Both the position numbers and the translations under genes were made by a program. Under the pieces are notes generated by a model that searched no databases, was not told the DNA's origin, and saw nothing but the letters and a program-made list of their open reading frames with translations. DNA of 64,000 bases from Linepithema humile. Its lineage: Eukaryota; Arthropoda; Insecta; Hymenoptera; Formicidae. Positions 21,969 to 33,480 of this stretch are shown one piece after another. The first letter of the stretch is position 1; the number at the start of each line of letters is the position of its first letter. Where the stretch lies: assembly GCF_040581485.1 (NCBI RefSeq), contig NC_090129.1:13961501-14025500 (forward strand). Direction: 5' to 3'.

Positions 21969-22925
21969 GGTAATTGTTTACTATCACTGCCTCACCTCCG
22001 ACTTTGATCCAATTAGGCTCTTTCGACGCGTTTTTTTTTTTTTTTAAACTTTTTCCTCTCGCAAAATTGTCGCTCTCCTCCGCGAGACGAGATATTTAGC
22101 GTCAAAGTTGACGACTTTCCAGGTTAAGAAACCTGTCATTTCGACGAATTGCAGCAACATGAATATGTGCTGCGGTCACGCGCGCATGCGTACTAATAGA
22201 ATTGTGCACGAAATACAAATATTTTCGATAATCATTAATTGTAAGTCGCAAACCCACGTTAAGTAGTATAATTATGAACCTTGCTTTGCGTAGACACAGG
22301 GTATTCCGCCCCCCCCTCCGGGGGGGCGGACCCCCTGTGTAAAATAAAAATAATAAAACTTTCGTGCGTATTCCAGAGCGGCATAGATTGCTTGATCTAT
22401 CAAACTAGCTTTAACATTATATATTTTTGTGCAATCTAAACTAGTTTTAGCATTAAAGTAGCTTTAGATTGTACAAAAATATATAATGCTAAAGCTAGTT
22501 TGATAGATCAAGCAATCTATGCCGCTCTGGAATACGCACGAAAGTTTTATTATTTTTATTTTACACAGGGGGTCCGCCCCCCCTCCGGGGGGGCGGAATA
22601 CCCTGTGTCTACGCAAAGCAAAGTTCATAATTATACTACTTAACGTGGGTTTGCGATTTACAATTAATGATTATCGAAAATATATTTTATATTTCGTGCA
22701 CAATTCTATTAGTACGCATGCGCGCGTGACCACAGCACATATCCATTTCATCGAAGTGACAGGTTCTTAAACTGGAAAGTCGTCAACTTTGACGCTAAAT
22801 ATCTCGTCTCGCGGAGGAGAGCGACAATTTTGCGAGAGGAAAAAGTTTTTTAAAAAAAAAAAACGCGTCGAAAGAGCCTAATTGGATCAAAATCGGAGGT
22901 GAGGCAGTGATAGTAAACAATTACC
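21969..22925. mobile_element. 957-bp fold-back element in the helicase gene
   Basis: Almost the whole element is one palindrome with arms of about 478 bp and a centre near 22447. The tips are GGTAATTGTTTACTATCACT and its reverse complement. The target duplication is CTTCTATT (21961-21968 and 22926-22933), 8 bp as for hAT-type insertions. Each arm contains a smaller GC-rich hairpin (CCGCCCCCCC...GGGGGGGCGG), one of them near 22309-22330. It has no coding capacity. Confidence 0.9.
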
Positions 22926-22933
22926 CTTCTATT

Positions 22934-23992
22934 TTCTAGAATTTCATAATCAGACTTTGTTAATAAACCAATACGAATTCTTGACAGTAATTCACGATAA
23001 GACGCATCTTCCTGCTGGCGCATATTAATTGTCAATTCATCGTAATCAAATAATGTAGTCCACAAATTCACATTCCCTAGGCAACCGATATATTTATCAA
23101 TTTTTCCTTTTGACAAATCTACAAAGACAGAATCTTCATGTACAGGAGGTAATTGAAGCAAATCTCCAAACAGAAGAATATGTTTTTTACCAAACCAACC
23201 ATCATCGCAATCATTAGAATCAAATATTTCAGACAATCGAAGATGTATGTACATTAGAGTCAAATTAGATATCATCGATACTTCATCAATTACAAAAAGA
23301 ATAACATCACTAAGCTCCGCTCGTAAAAGTTTTAACACATGATCAGACAATCGTTTATATTTAGGAGTATTACCATGTTCAACAGGTAATTAAAGCAATC
23401 TATGAACTGTCAAACCATCTATATTAAATGCTGCTATGCCAGTAGGTGCTGCTACAGCAGTATCTTTTTTTAGATTTTGTTTTATCCAACATTTAATAGT
23501 TTTAATTAAATAACTTTTTCCAGTACCACCTTCTCCACTAACATATAATCGCAATATTGAATTATCTGACCCTACAGTGGTAATAACTCTGTCGAATACT
23601 CTTTTTTGATCCATATTTAATTTCGCTATCATTTCTGATATATCGATTTCTTGAATATTCTTATCACCGAGATCCTTAAAATCTTGCATCGCTTCACCAG
23701 CTTCTATATTTTGAACACCTATTGGATTGTCAGGATCATCCTGTGACTCATGTTGTTTTTGTACTTCATCTAAATATTGCTGAACTAACTCTTTAGCAAT
23801 TTCAAATGCTTTTTGCAATTCTTCTAGTTTTTTATGATATTGTAATGCTTCCATTAAATATGGTTTTACCTTGTGAAATGATTCTGCATAAGTATCACAT
23901 CCATTTCTAAGTTCTTCTAATTCTCTCCACGGTTTGAACAGAAGTAATAATGAAAAGAAATACTTTTCCGGTTGTGTATTAACATTATATCT
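22934..23992 (-). pseudogene. PIF1-type helicase, N-terminal core segment
   Basis: On the minus strand the segment begins just inside the Tc1-like element with NVNTQPEKYFFSLLLLFKPW, then a coiled-coil-like charged stretch. The Walker A motif is LYVSGEGGTGKSYLIKTIK, followed by APTGIAAFNIDGLTVHRLL, the Walker B motif ILFVIDEVSMISN, and LLFGDLLQLPPV. Such helicases are the C-terminal part of Helitron proteins. An in-frame TAA at about 23388-23390 interrupts the frame right after HRLL. Nothing resembling the Helitron Rep nuclease is visible beyond the Tc1-like insertion, so the gene is also truncated at its N-terminal side. Confidence 0.85.
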
Positions 23993-23993
23993 A

Positions 23994-25872
23994 CACTCAC
24001 CCGAAAAAAAAGCGGTACACTGAAAATGTGGGAAAAATTCATCAAATTTCAACTGACGATAACTTCGTAAATAATAAAGATAGAAAGTTCTATAAAATAT
24101 GGAAATGAAGCTAAAAATCTCTACTTTAAGAATCAATTTATTTCAATGTTGCAAAATAAATTTATTGAAAATGGCGGATGACAAAGCGCGAGCATGCAAA
24201 ATTGAAAAATAATGGTTCGAGTTTGCGACGGTGCACGGTATAAACAAAAAATTGTAGCTTATTGGGATCAAAAGCGTACGAAAGTACAGAGTCTCCTCTT
24301 TAAAATGCTTTTTTATGCATCTCGATACGATAATTTTTCGCCGAGAGATTCGCATTTGAAGAAAAAGGCAGATTCTTACTTCAAATGCGAATCTCTCAGC
24401 GAAAAATCATCGTATCGAGATGCATAAAAAAGCATTTTAAAGAGGAAACTCTGTACTTTCGTACGCTTTTGATCCCAATAAGCTACAATTTTTTGTTTAT
24501 ACCGTGCACCGTCGCAAACTCGAACCATTATTTTTCAATCAATTGTTTTGCATCCGAAGGAGATGTCTGCAGATCTTTTGTGATTTCTCCGCCCTGACTT
24601 TTTGTTTATGCTCGACCGCACATTGCGAGAAAAGTGCTTGATTTCTGCGATGAAGTTGGCATAAATCGACTCGAATGGCCAGCAATGAGTCCAGATTTAA
24701 ATACCATTGAACACCTATGGGACAATATTAACAGAAAAGTACGAAATCATATACCTGCTCCTCAGTCATTGCCAGAACTTCGAAGAGTTCTTGAAATAGA
24801 GTGGAATGACATTACGCAGTCTGAAATTAGAACATTAATAAGGAGTATACCTCGTCGCATGAATGAGGTAATACGCGCACGAGGAGGTCATACCCATTAT
24901 TAATATACGCGCGCGCACACGCAATTGTACACGCACCACCGGGAGGGTTTGGAGTCGTTAAATATCGTGGACCTGACGAGCCATGAGGTCCTTATCCCAG
25001 TGGTGCACGCACACACACACACACACGGGATCAGATTTCTGCCACGTCCACGCCGTTGATCCTGGGTAACGCTAAAAGCAGAATTGACACTTACAACCGT
25101 AAGAAGAGTTTGGAGTTTTAAAATACCGCGGAGCTGATGACCACGGAATTCTTATTCTTGCAATTCGGTCTGGTTCAAAATTGAATATCTCGGCACGTAA
25201 TACAGCTAGCAGGATTTTTTAAAAACCATTTTAAAAGTTTGGATGTCTAGTGTTCGAAAATTCATAACGCAATAATGTGCAACAATTTTCTCCAAAATGG
25301 CGGATGACAAAGCAAAAGCATGCGAAATTGAAAAATAATGGTTCGAGTTTGCGACGGTGCACGGTATAAACAAAAAATTGTAGCTTATTGGGATCAAAAG
25401 CGTACGAAAGTACAGAGTCTCCTCTTTAAAATGCTTTTTTATGCATCTTGATACGATGATTTTTCGCTGAGAGATTCGCATTTGAAGTAAGAATCTGCCT
25501 TTTTCTTCAAATGCGAATCTCTCGGCGAAAAATCATCGTATCGAGATGCATAAAAAAGCATTTTAAAGAGGAGACTCTGTACTTTCGTACGCTTTTGATC
25601 CCAATAAGCTACAATTTTTTGTTTATACCGTGCACCGTCGCAAACTCGAACCATTATTTTTCAATTTTGCATGCTCGCGCTTTGTCATCCGCCATTTTCA
25701 ATAAATTTATTTTGCAACATTGAAATAAATTGATTCTTAAAGTAGAGATTTTTAGCTTCATTTCCATATTTTATAGAACTTTCTATCTTTATTATTTACG
25801 AAGTTATCGTCAGTTGAAATTTGATGAATTTTTCCCACATTTTCAGTGTACCGCTTTTTTTTCGGGTGAGTG
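23994..25872 (+). mobile_element. Tc1-like element copy 2 (keeps the C-terminal end of the transposase)
   Basis: Same ends as copy 1 (CACTCACCCGAAAAAAAAGC), TA flanks at 23992-23993 and 25873-25874, and terminal repeats of about 380 bp. Here both ends are palindromic: 24217-24367 is inverted at about 24379-24535, and about 25340-25490 is inverted at about 25497-25660. Between the transposase fragment and the right end is about 400 bp with a (CA)n run (about 25005-25027) and no gene. It interrupts the PIF1-type helicase gene. Confidence 0.85.
24646..24903 (+). pseudogene. Tc1-like transposase, C-terminal fragment
   Basis: It reads EVGINRLEWPAMSPDLNTIE, with the Glu of the DD34E triad, followed by HLWDNINRKV and the usual end with MNEVIRARGGHTHY. 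The upstream part of the gene is deleted. The junction follows GCTTGATTTCT at about 24643, the same bases found at about 10078-10088 in copy 1. It is complementary to the N-terminal piece kept in copy 1. The block with the second catalytic Asp is missing from both. Confidence 0.8.
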
Positions 25873-25874
25873 TA

Positions 25875-28090
25875 TATATGTAGAAATAAGAATAAAGATA
25901 AGAATTTAATCAGAAAGTGATGCAAGTAATATGTTTTAGTTATTTTTCAATAATCATATTAAAATTAACATATTTATTTAATTTTAGAATATTATTCTTA
26001 CTTGTTCGTAAAACATAAATTGCAATTACCTTTCATGCTTTGAATAATGAAATCTGAATTAAAATCTGATTTGATGTAGAAATAATTATTTAAATATTTT
26101 GTTTAAAATAGAAATAAGAATAAAGATAAGAATTTAATCAGAAAGAGCGATGCAAGTGATGATATTCTACACCAAAATTTTACATTTGCAATAGAAGTTA
26201 AGTAAATTGCGCAATAATTGAATGTTGTCATCACAATTGTTAAATATTCAACAGACTGGAGATGATGTATCAAAATAAGTCCACAGCATGTTATCCATAT
26301 ATTTTTAACTTGTTTTTATATCGGCATAGTCGATAAAAATGTGTAGTTTTCATGGTGCTTGATGGAAATATTAAAGCTTGATTTAAATACCGGCTTCTAA
26401 TATGAAAATAGTTCTCTTGCTCTTATTACTTTGTTTAATCTGTTTTATTTTAAATGTATGATTAATATAAAATTATTATCACAATTTGATTAAAAATTTA
26501 ATTATATTAACTTACATTTTGTCTTTTTTTGTGACTATCTAGAAAGATTTGGAAATATCTCCGTCATCTAATATATATTATATGTCGGAATGCCATATCA
26601 TTTCCCATTTAAAGCCTCTGCAAGAATAATTTCTTGATTAAATTCTTGATTAAAAATAAACATATACATTTGCAACACATTCTATTTAACTTCTATATAC
26701 GAAAAATAAAGATTATATAATATGAGAGGTTATATGGAATTTTATGAGCAACATAATTTGTCCATAATTTTTTTGGTTCTAAATAATAAAATATTTTAGT
26801 TATATTTATACTTAAACTTACATAATATCATAACGGGACATTCTAAATGGCATAGAATGTGTTTGATGATGAACGACAAATATGTCTGCCATGCAATAAT
26901 ATAACCGTCTGTAAAGCGAGACATGATCGTAAATAATATCTTCTTCCCTGAAAAGTGTTTTCAAGTATAACTACCGTGTCTCTTGATACTCCTTCTTTCT
27001 CATACACTTTTTTACTTATTCTCTTGATACTCCTTTCTCATACACTTATTTCACTTATAATACACTTATAACGAATTTTAAAGATGTATCAAAATAAGCG
27101 TGGCTTTGGTGGCGCTACAGTCACAGATCTGTGACTATAGCGCCACCAACACAAACCCAACTACTAACATCACTATAGCCATCTACTGTGAAAAATGTTC
27201 ATTGTACATCCTAGAAATTAAGATAATATTTTTGACATTTCGACTTTGGACTTTTATATATTTATTTATAGAGCACGTAGAGCAAAAACAAGCATACTTT
27301 TCTTATATATTTTGGGTATGCGCTATCGATTGAGACTATTATCAACTCGATCGGCCCAGGCATTATTGAGTTCCGATAATCTCGGCTCTCTGGGCTCTTC
27401 GGGCTCGCGTAAAGATACACGTCGGTCTTGCGCTGCGCGTGAACTTGGCGCGAGACACTACCGTGTCTCTTGATTTTTCTATTAAAACAGCTGAATACGA
27501 AAACAGCAATCTTAACACACTTCTTCCGTCTTCGTCTGTTTCAAGATTTTGCGTTTATTCACTCGCACGTCTCACGGTCAATTCTGTATACATCTATAAA
27601 ATATAATTCCTAATATCAAAACACAATGCTCACTTTCTTGGTTGTTACCGTCGGTTACAGTCCAGTAAAAATCTTTGAAAATCTTTGTTGAATACGTATA
27701 TTTATTTTCCCAGTGCTATAATTATTATAATAATTATAATTTAATATTTTACGAGACATTGTTTCGCTGCCTGTTGCTGTTTGAAGAAGATATTATAGCC
27801 GTAACTAGTGAGATATAAATTATATTTCTTTTTTCTTTTATTATATTTTTTAAAATGTTTTATTATTATATAGTTTTTTAATTATTGGCGCATTGGCAAA
27901 CGAAACTGGAGTCTTAAAGTCCTGTTACTTTATACTTGCAAGTAAATATTTTATTTATATTTTATATTTTATATGCATTTGTAATATTTTCGTGTTCAGA
28001 CAGTTAACTCGTACTGCAGGGATTCCGACTGCGATCGTGCATTTCAAATTATTCTATATTATTCTCTAACTTCTATTTTTTACTATAAAA
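25875..28090. other. Gene-free AT-rich stretch with short repeats
   Basis: A roughly 50-bp direct repeat (AGAAATAAGAATAAAGATAA...) occurs at about 25881-25925 and 26108-26150. A 40-bp near-perfect palindrome centred on AGATCT lies at 27108-27147. A motif CTACCGTGTCTCTTGAT occurs near 26971 and 27458. The part from about 27900 may include the 5' end of the second hAT element, but I could not define its terminus. Confidence 0.5.
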
Positions 28091-28209
28091 ATGAGTGACA
28101 AGGCAAAAAATACACGTAAACGAAGTTTTTCGGAATCTTGGCTTCAAGATGATCGTTTCAAACCTTGGATTCGTAAAGTATCATCGGACGAAAGTCTTTT
28201 TTATTGTAT

Positions 28210-28572
28210 TGTTACGTTCCCGTAGAACGTAATGGATCGGCCGATCAATTTGAGAATAATGTTCACTCACTCGAAAGACTCACACACACGAAATAAAGAA
28301 CACTTCTTAACGAATTGAGAACTTTAATAGAACTTATTTACAATCTTTGCAACCAAAACCGATAAATACAAGAGAACTGTCAATACGCGTCCGCACAATT
28401 TGACAGCTCCTCCGAAACTAAACTGACAAACGTTGTTTACAAACAAGCGTCTCCTTAGAAACGAATCTTCTACTCTTTCTATAAGACTGACAGACTAACG
28501 TTATTTACAAATAAGCGTCTCCCTGGAGACGAATCTTCTGCTCTCAATGAGACGAAATACAGGGACGCAACA
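28210..28572 (-). repeat. Gypsy-1 3' LTR
   Basis: 363 bp. It matches 33481-33843 except for one base (GACGC here, GACAC there). The polypurine tract lies directly inside. Confidence 0.95.
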
Positions 28573-29067
28573 CTATCCCCCTCGTCTTCAGATTGTCGTC
28601 CCGACATTCTAATTCATTTTTTGGATCTTCAATTAAACTCCTAGCTCTCTTCTAGCTTGAGTTTAAATTTCTTGATCCATCGATGTCCAAGTCTTTAATA
28701 AGCTTCTCTGCCCTACCCTGAGCTGCTGCTACAGGTTACCAGGCAACTTATTTCCTCTGACTTAATCGATTTTTAAAATCTTTGTATGTTCTTCGTGAAG
28801 CTTCGGACAAGAGGGGGGTATTCACCGTGGTCCCATCGTCTTAAAAGACTCCTCAAGTCCCTGCCTCGGCATTTGCCCTGCGGCTCACGGGAAAACCACG
28901 GCTCAAAAACCGTGAGCGAGACAGTCTTCGTCAAATTCGTCGTCAACTTCTTATAGAATCACTTCAGTTTCCATTTTCATTTCATTCTTTCTAAAATAAA
29001 TAAATAAGAACGATCAAAACAAGTAACTTATTCAATAAAAAGAAAACAATTACTATCAATACAGAAT

Positions 29068-31912
29068 TTATCTTTTATAAAAAGGAGCTAATCTATCAGC
29101 ATGGACAACTTTCTGTCTGTGTCTGTTAGATTTTTGAATTCTAAATACAACATCACTAAGTTTATTAATTACTTTATAAGGACCCTCCCAATGATTTTGT
29201 AATTTAGGTGCTTTTCCTTTAACTCTACGAGGATTATAAAACCACACATCTTGACCTTCTTCAAAATTAATTTGTCGAGCTTTCTGATCATAACGAGCTT
29301 TAGTACGAAGTGAACGAAAATTCAAACGTTGACGAGTTTCTCTATGAACTTCCTCTAATTTATCTTTTAATTTTTGAACATAATTTTCAACTAAAATCTC
29401 TTTTTCTTGAACTGGAAGACTTCCACGCAATAAATCTAATGGCAAACGTAAATCTTGAGCAAAATATAATTCAGAAGGAGAAAGACCAGTAGTTTCATGT
29501 TTTGAAGATCTATAAGCTAATAAATACATGGGAATCCACTTATCCCAATCTCTCTGATTTTCAGAAATAAATTTAGCTAAATAATTCAAGATAGTTTGAT
29601 GATGACGTTCAACTTGACCATCAGATTGTGGATGTAAGGCAGTAGTCCTTGTTTTCTTAATTCCAAGTAATCGTGTCATTTCCTGAAAAATCTGCGATTC
29701 AAAACTTCTTCCTTGATCTGAATGTACTTCCAAAGGAACACCATGACGAGAAACAACCTCATTAACAAAAGTCTCTGCTATAGTTTTAGCTCTGATATTG
29801 CTTAATGGAAGAGCTTCAACCCATTTTGTAAAGCAATCAATAATAACCAAAAGATATCTATTTCCTGACGTAGTAGAAGGAAGAGGACCAAGTATATCCA
29901 TTTGAACCCTCTCAAAAGGAGAACTTGAATTATAAATTTGTAAAGGAGATCTCCCTTTTTCAGAAGGACCTTTTCTAGCCACACAAATCTTACAAGAACG
30001 ACACCAATTTTCCACATCAGTTTTACAAGTAGCCCAATAAAAACGTTTCCGAATTCTCTCTAGAGTTTTGTTAACTCCAAAATGTCCACCATATTTAGAA
30101 TCATGAGCCATTTCCAAAATTTGATTAACACTTTTTTTAGGAATTATAATTTGAAAAATGACAGATTTTGAATTTGGAGCTTCCCATTTTTTAAATAAAA
30201 CTCCGTCTTTTAAAATTAAAGCATCCCAATAAGATAAATAAATTTTTGCTGAAACTTCTTGTAAAATTAATTCTTGACGAAAAGGACGTCTACCCAATTC
30301 TTTTCCTTGAATTAAACACGAAATAATTGAATCCTCTAACTGTTTCTTGCGCCAGTCTTCTAGATCATCTCCTCCTAAAATTATTCGTACAACAGAGTTT
30401 TCCTTTAACTCGACTTTTGTGCAATAAGTACATCCTGACTCGGCACAAGGTCGTCTTGATAAACCACCCGCATTTTGATGAAGCCTTCCTTTCCGATGAA
30501 TAATTTCAAATTCATATTGTTGTAGTTTTTCTAACCAACGAGCAAGTTGTCCTTCTAATTCCTTAAAAGACATCAACCAACGTAGAGAAACATGATCTGT
30601 TCGAATCAGAAATTTTTTTCCATATAAATAATGACGAAAAGATTTTATTGAATCAACAATAGCTAATAACTCACGACGAGTTACACAATAATTTCTTTCC
30701 GTTTTACTTAATACTCGACTATAATAGGCTATAACTTTTTCACTTCCATCCTGAATTTGTGACAAAACAGCTCCTATTCCATGGTTTGAAGCATCAGTAT
30801 CGAGTACAAATTGTCCTTTCTCCTTAGGAAAAGATAAAATAGGCGAAGCAATCATTTTTTCTTTCAATTCTTCAAAAGCTTTTTGACAAGAAAAAGTCCA
30901 GTCAAATCTAACTTGTTTTTCTGTAAGAAGAAATAAAGGTTTTGCTATTAAAGAAAATCCTTTAACAAACTTCCTGTAATAAGAGCAAAACCCTAAGAAA
31001 CTTCGCACTTGTTTCTTTGTTTGAGGAACAGGCCAATTCTTTACCACAGAAATCTTTTCCGGATCTGTAGTGATTCCTTTTTTTGAAACTATATGCCCAA
31101 GATATTTAACTTGTCTGCCAAAAAGAACACACTTCTTTGGATTTATTTTAAGATTAGCCTCACGAAAATGAAGAAATACTATTCTTAAATTATTCAACAT
31201 TTCCTCAAAGGTTCTACTAAATACAATGACATCATCTAAATACACTAAACAAATTTTGGATAAAATTTTTTTAAGAACCCTTTCCATCAAACGTTCAAAA
31301 GTTGCAGGAGCGTTACACAAACCAAATGGCATCACTGTAAATTGCCATAAACCCTTTCCTATAGAAAACGCAGTTTTCTCTTTATCTTGCGGGTTAATTT
31401 TTGTTTGCCAATATCCACTCTTTAAATCTAAAGTGGAAAACCAAGAATTTCCAGCTAACTGATCTAATATGTCTTCAATTCGTGGAAGAGGATAAGAATC
31501 TTTGATAGTTAAAGAATTCAATTTTCTATAATCAACACAAAATCTTAACGTTCCGTCTTTTTTTTTTACTAAAACCACAGGAGAAATCCAAGGGCTTTGC
31601 GATTCTTCAATTACTCCTTGAGATTTCATTTCTTGAATTATTTTATCAACTTCTTGTCTAAGATGAATGGGAATTCGTCGAGGTGTTTGTTTAATAGATG
31701 TGTTTTCTTTTAAATTAATATTATGTTTTACAATATCACAATTTCCTGCAACTATCTCTTCAGAGAATAAATCTTCAAATTCTCCTAAAAATTCTGCAAA
31801 AACTTTTCTCTGATTAAAATTTAAATTTTCGGAATTTTCCTCAAAAAGTTTCTCTAATTTTTCAGGTATCTTTCCAGAAGACTCAATTCGTGAACAAGAA
31901 AATTGTTTATTT
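29068..31912 (-). CDS. Gypsy-1 pol: reverse transcriptase, RNase H, integrase
   Basis: The frame is open from the overlap with the protease frame (about 31912) to 29068. The lead-in is KIPEKLEKLFEENSE, then RT with KKKDGTLRFCVDYRKLNSL, MPFGLCNAPATF and the YLDD box (VYLDDVIVFS). RNase H has DTDASNHGIGAVLS and an RKGRLHQNAGGLSR stretch. Integrase has the HHCC finger (KYGGHFGVNK ... CRSCKIC) and core residues in MDILGPL, VHSDQGRSFES and GQVERHHQ. There is no internal stop. It is minus one in frame relative to the protease. I see no clear slippery site at that border, so a disabling frameshift is as likely as recoding. Confidence 0.9.
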
Positions 31913-32333
31913 TGAGATCTTTCCCGAAAGCAAATTCAAAAATTCCTTCTAAATTAATTTTTTCAAGAAAATCAGCTCCTAAAATACAATCGTCTGAAAT
32001 CTCAGCAACTAACATTGGAAAATTTAAAGAATATTTCCCTAATTCCACCTTTATAACAACTTTGGAATACACTTCCACCGTTTCTCCCGTCGGATATTTT
32101 AGAAAATAATTTTCTAAATTCATCTGCCGACAAATTTTTCCAACAAATCTTTTATTTACAATTGAAATATCAGAACCTGTATCTACCAAAAAATTACAAA
32201 TTAATCCATTAATTTTCCCTTTATAATGGAAAAGATTTTTTTTAATTCTATTCATAGAAATTTTTTTAAAAATAATTTTCGAGGAATTCTTTCTTTCAGC
32301 CGAGTTTACCCCGTTTAACTCGACTATTCCTTG
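31854..32333 (-). CDS. Gypsy-1 protease
   Basis: A retropepsin-like frame with the catalytic motif FLVDTGSDISIVN and the flap/second-turn region DDCILGADFL. It is open upstream to the gag end, so it can be entered by a minus-one shift at GGGAAAC (32333-32339), giving Gag-Pro. It ends at a TAG at 31854, inside the overlap with the pol frame. Confidence 0.8.
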   Translation of the reverse strand, partial: QGIVELNGVNSAERKNSSKIIFKKISMNRIKKNLFHYKGKINGLICNFLVDTGSDISIVNKRFVGKICRQMNLENYFLKYPTGETVEVYSKVVIKVELGKYSLNFPMLVAEISDDCILGADFLEKINLEGIFEFAFGKDLKINNFLVHELSLLERYLKN

Positions 32334-32339
32334 TTTCCC
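32301..32339 (-). promoter_or_regulatory. Minus-one ribosomal frameshift signal, Gypsy-1 gag/pro
   Basis: GGGAAAC (32333-32339, minus strand) is in gag frame as G GGA AAC, two codons before the gag stop. About ten bases later CGAGTT pairs with AACTCG (hairpin 32301-32322). The shifted frame leads directly into the protease frame. Confidence 0.75.
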
Positions 32340-33448
32340 TCTTTAATTAAAGTAGGGCATTCTGATCGAAAATGCCCTTGTTCACCACATTGCCAGCATT
32401 CTCTCCTTGATTCGAAATCTTTCTTTTGAAATTTTTCACTAAATTTATTTTTTTTAACAAAATTACCTCTTCTATTTTCTATTTTCTTTTCAGAATTTTT
32501 ATCATTTTCTACAAATTCAAATTTATCTTTTTCAAAATCTTTTTTCAAAAAATTATTTCTTTCATCTTTTCTTTTTGAGAAGCTATTTTCCTGAATAGCT
32601 TTAATAGCCATCGCTCTTTCCATAGCTATCTTTAACGATGTCACTCCTTCTAATTGAAGGGTACGTTTGATAAAACCGTCTGACAATGCAGTGATAAACT
32701 GAGCGCAAGCTATTTTATCCCTTATTTCTTTTGTACATTCGGGATAAGCCATACGCGATAATCATTCTATATCCGCGTCTAATGTTGTTAAACTTTCAGA
32801 AAATTTTTGTTTACGATTAGTAAACTGAATATAAAAAGTTTGAGCCAAATGTCCTTCCCCGTAACATAATTCTAATTTTGATTTCAAGTCTTCGAATCGC
32901 AAATTTTCTAATTCAAAGACCCCATCCAAAATAGAACGCGCTTTGCCTCTTAAACTAGTCGCTAATGCAACCGTTTTAACTGACTCAGTCCAAGAATTTG
33001 CTTGAGCAATCAAATCAAATTGAATTAAAAATTCCTGCAAAGGAACACTTCCATCGTAATTGTCCGGTTTTAATTTATAACCTAAATCTGAATTTTCAAT
33101 ATTTAATCTATTTTGCGACGCGGAACTCTCTCTCTGATTCCTAATTTCGCTATTTCGTGACGCGGAACTCTCTCCCTGATTCCTAATTTCGCTATTTCGT
33201 GACACGGAACTCTCTCCTTGATTCCTAATTTCGCTATTATTAAAACGACTTAGCTGGACTATATCTTGTTCCAAACGATGCAGTTCTGTCCGTATCTGCT
33301 CCTGTTCAACTCGTCGTTCCTCTCGGAGTTGTCCTAGCTCCTCCAGGATTGTACGCAGCATTTCCGACTCAGCCGAAACCACTGCCGTTTCATTTGACAC
33401 CGCCGCAGCTTGAGTACGCGTCCTCCTTGGTGAATGGACTGTGGACAT
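32324..33448 (-). pseudogene. Gypsy-1 gag with an internal stop
   Basis: I place the start at 33448 (MSTVHSPRRTRTQAAAV), because the open frame further right lies in LTR and primer-binding site. It encodes a coiled-coil-like stretch (LRTILEELGQLREERRVEQE), three tandem 14-residue repeats of the type NSEIRNQGESSASR, a capsid-like region (DNYDGSVPLQEFLIQFD ... ARSILDGV) and a nucleocapsid CCHC knuckle (CWQCGEQGHFRSEC) after a Lys-rich segment. A TGA at 32762-32764 lies in frame within the capsid, so full-length Gag is not made unless the stop is read through. Confidence 0.85.
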
Positions 33449-33459
33449 GTCGTTCGCCG

Positions 33460-33477
33460 ATCCCGGACGAGCCCCCA
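33460..33477 (-). promoter_or_regulatory. Gypsy-1 primer-binding site (tRNA-Pro type)
   Basis: On the minus strand TGGGGGCTCGTCCGGGAT starts three bases after the LTR end. This is the 18-base complement of the 3' end of tRNA-Pro used by many retroelements. Confidence 0.85.
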
Positions 33478-33480
33478 AAA

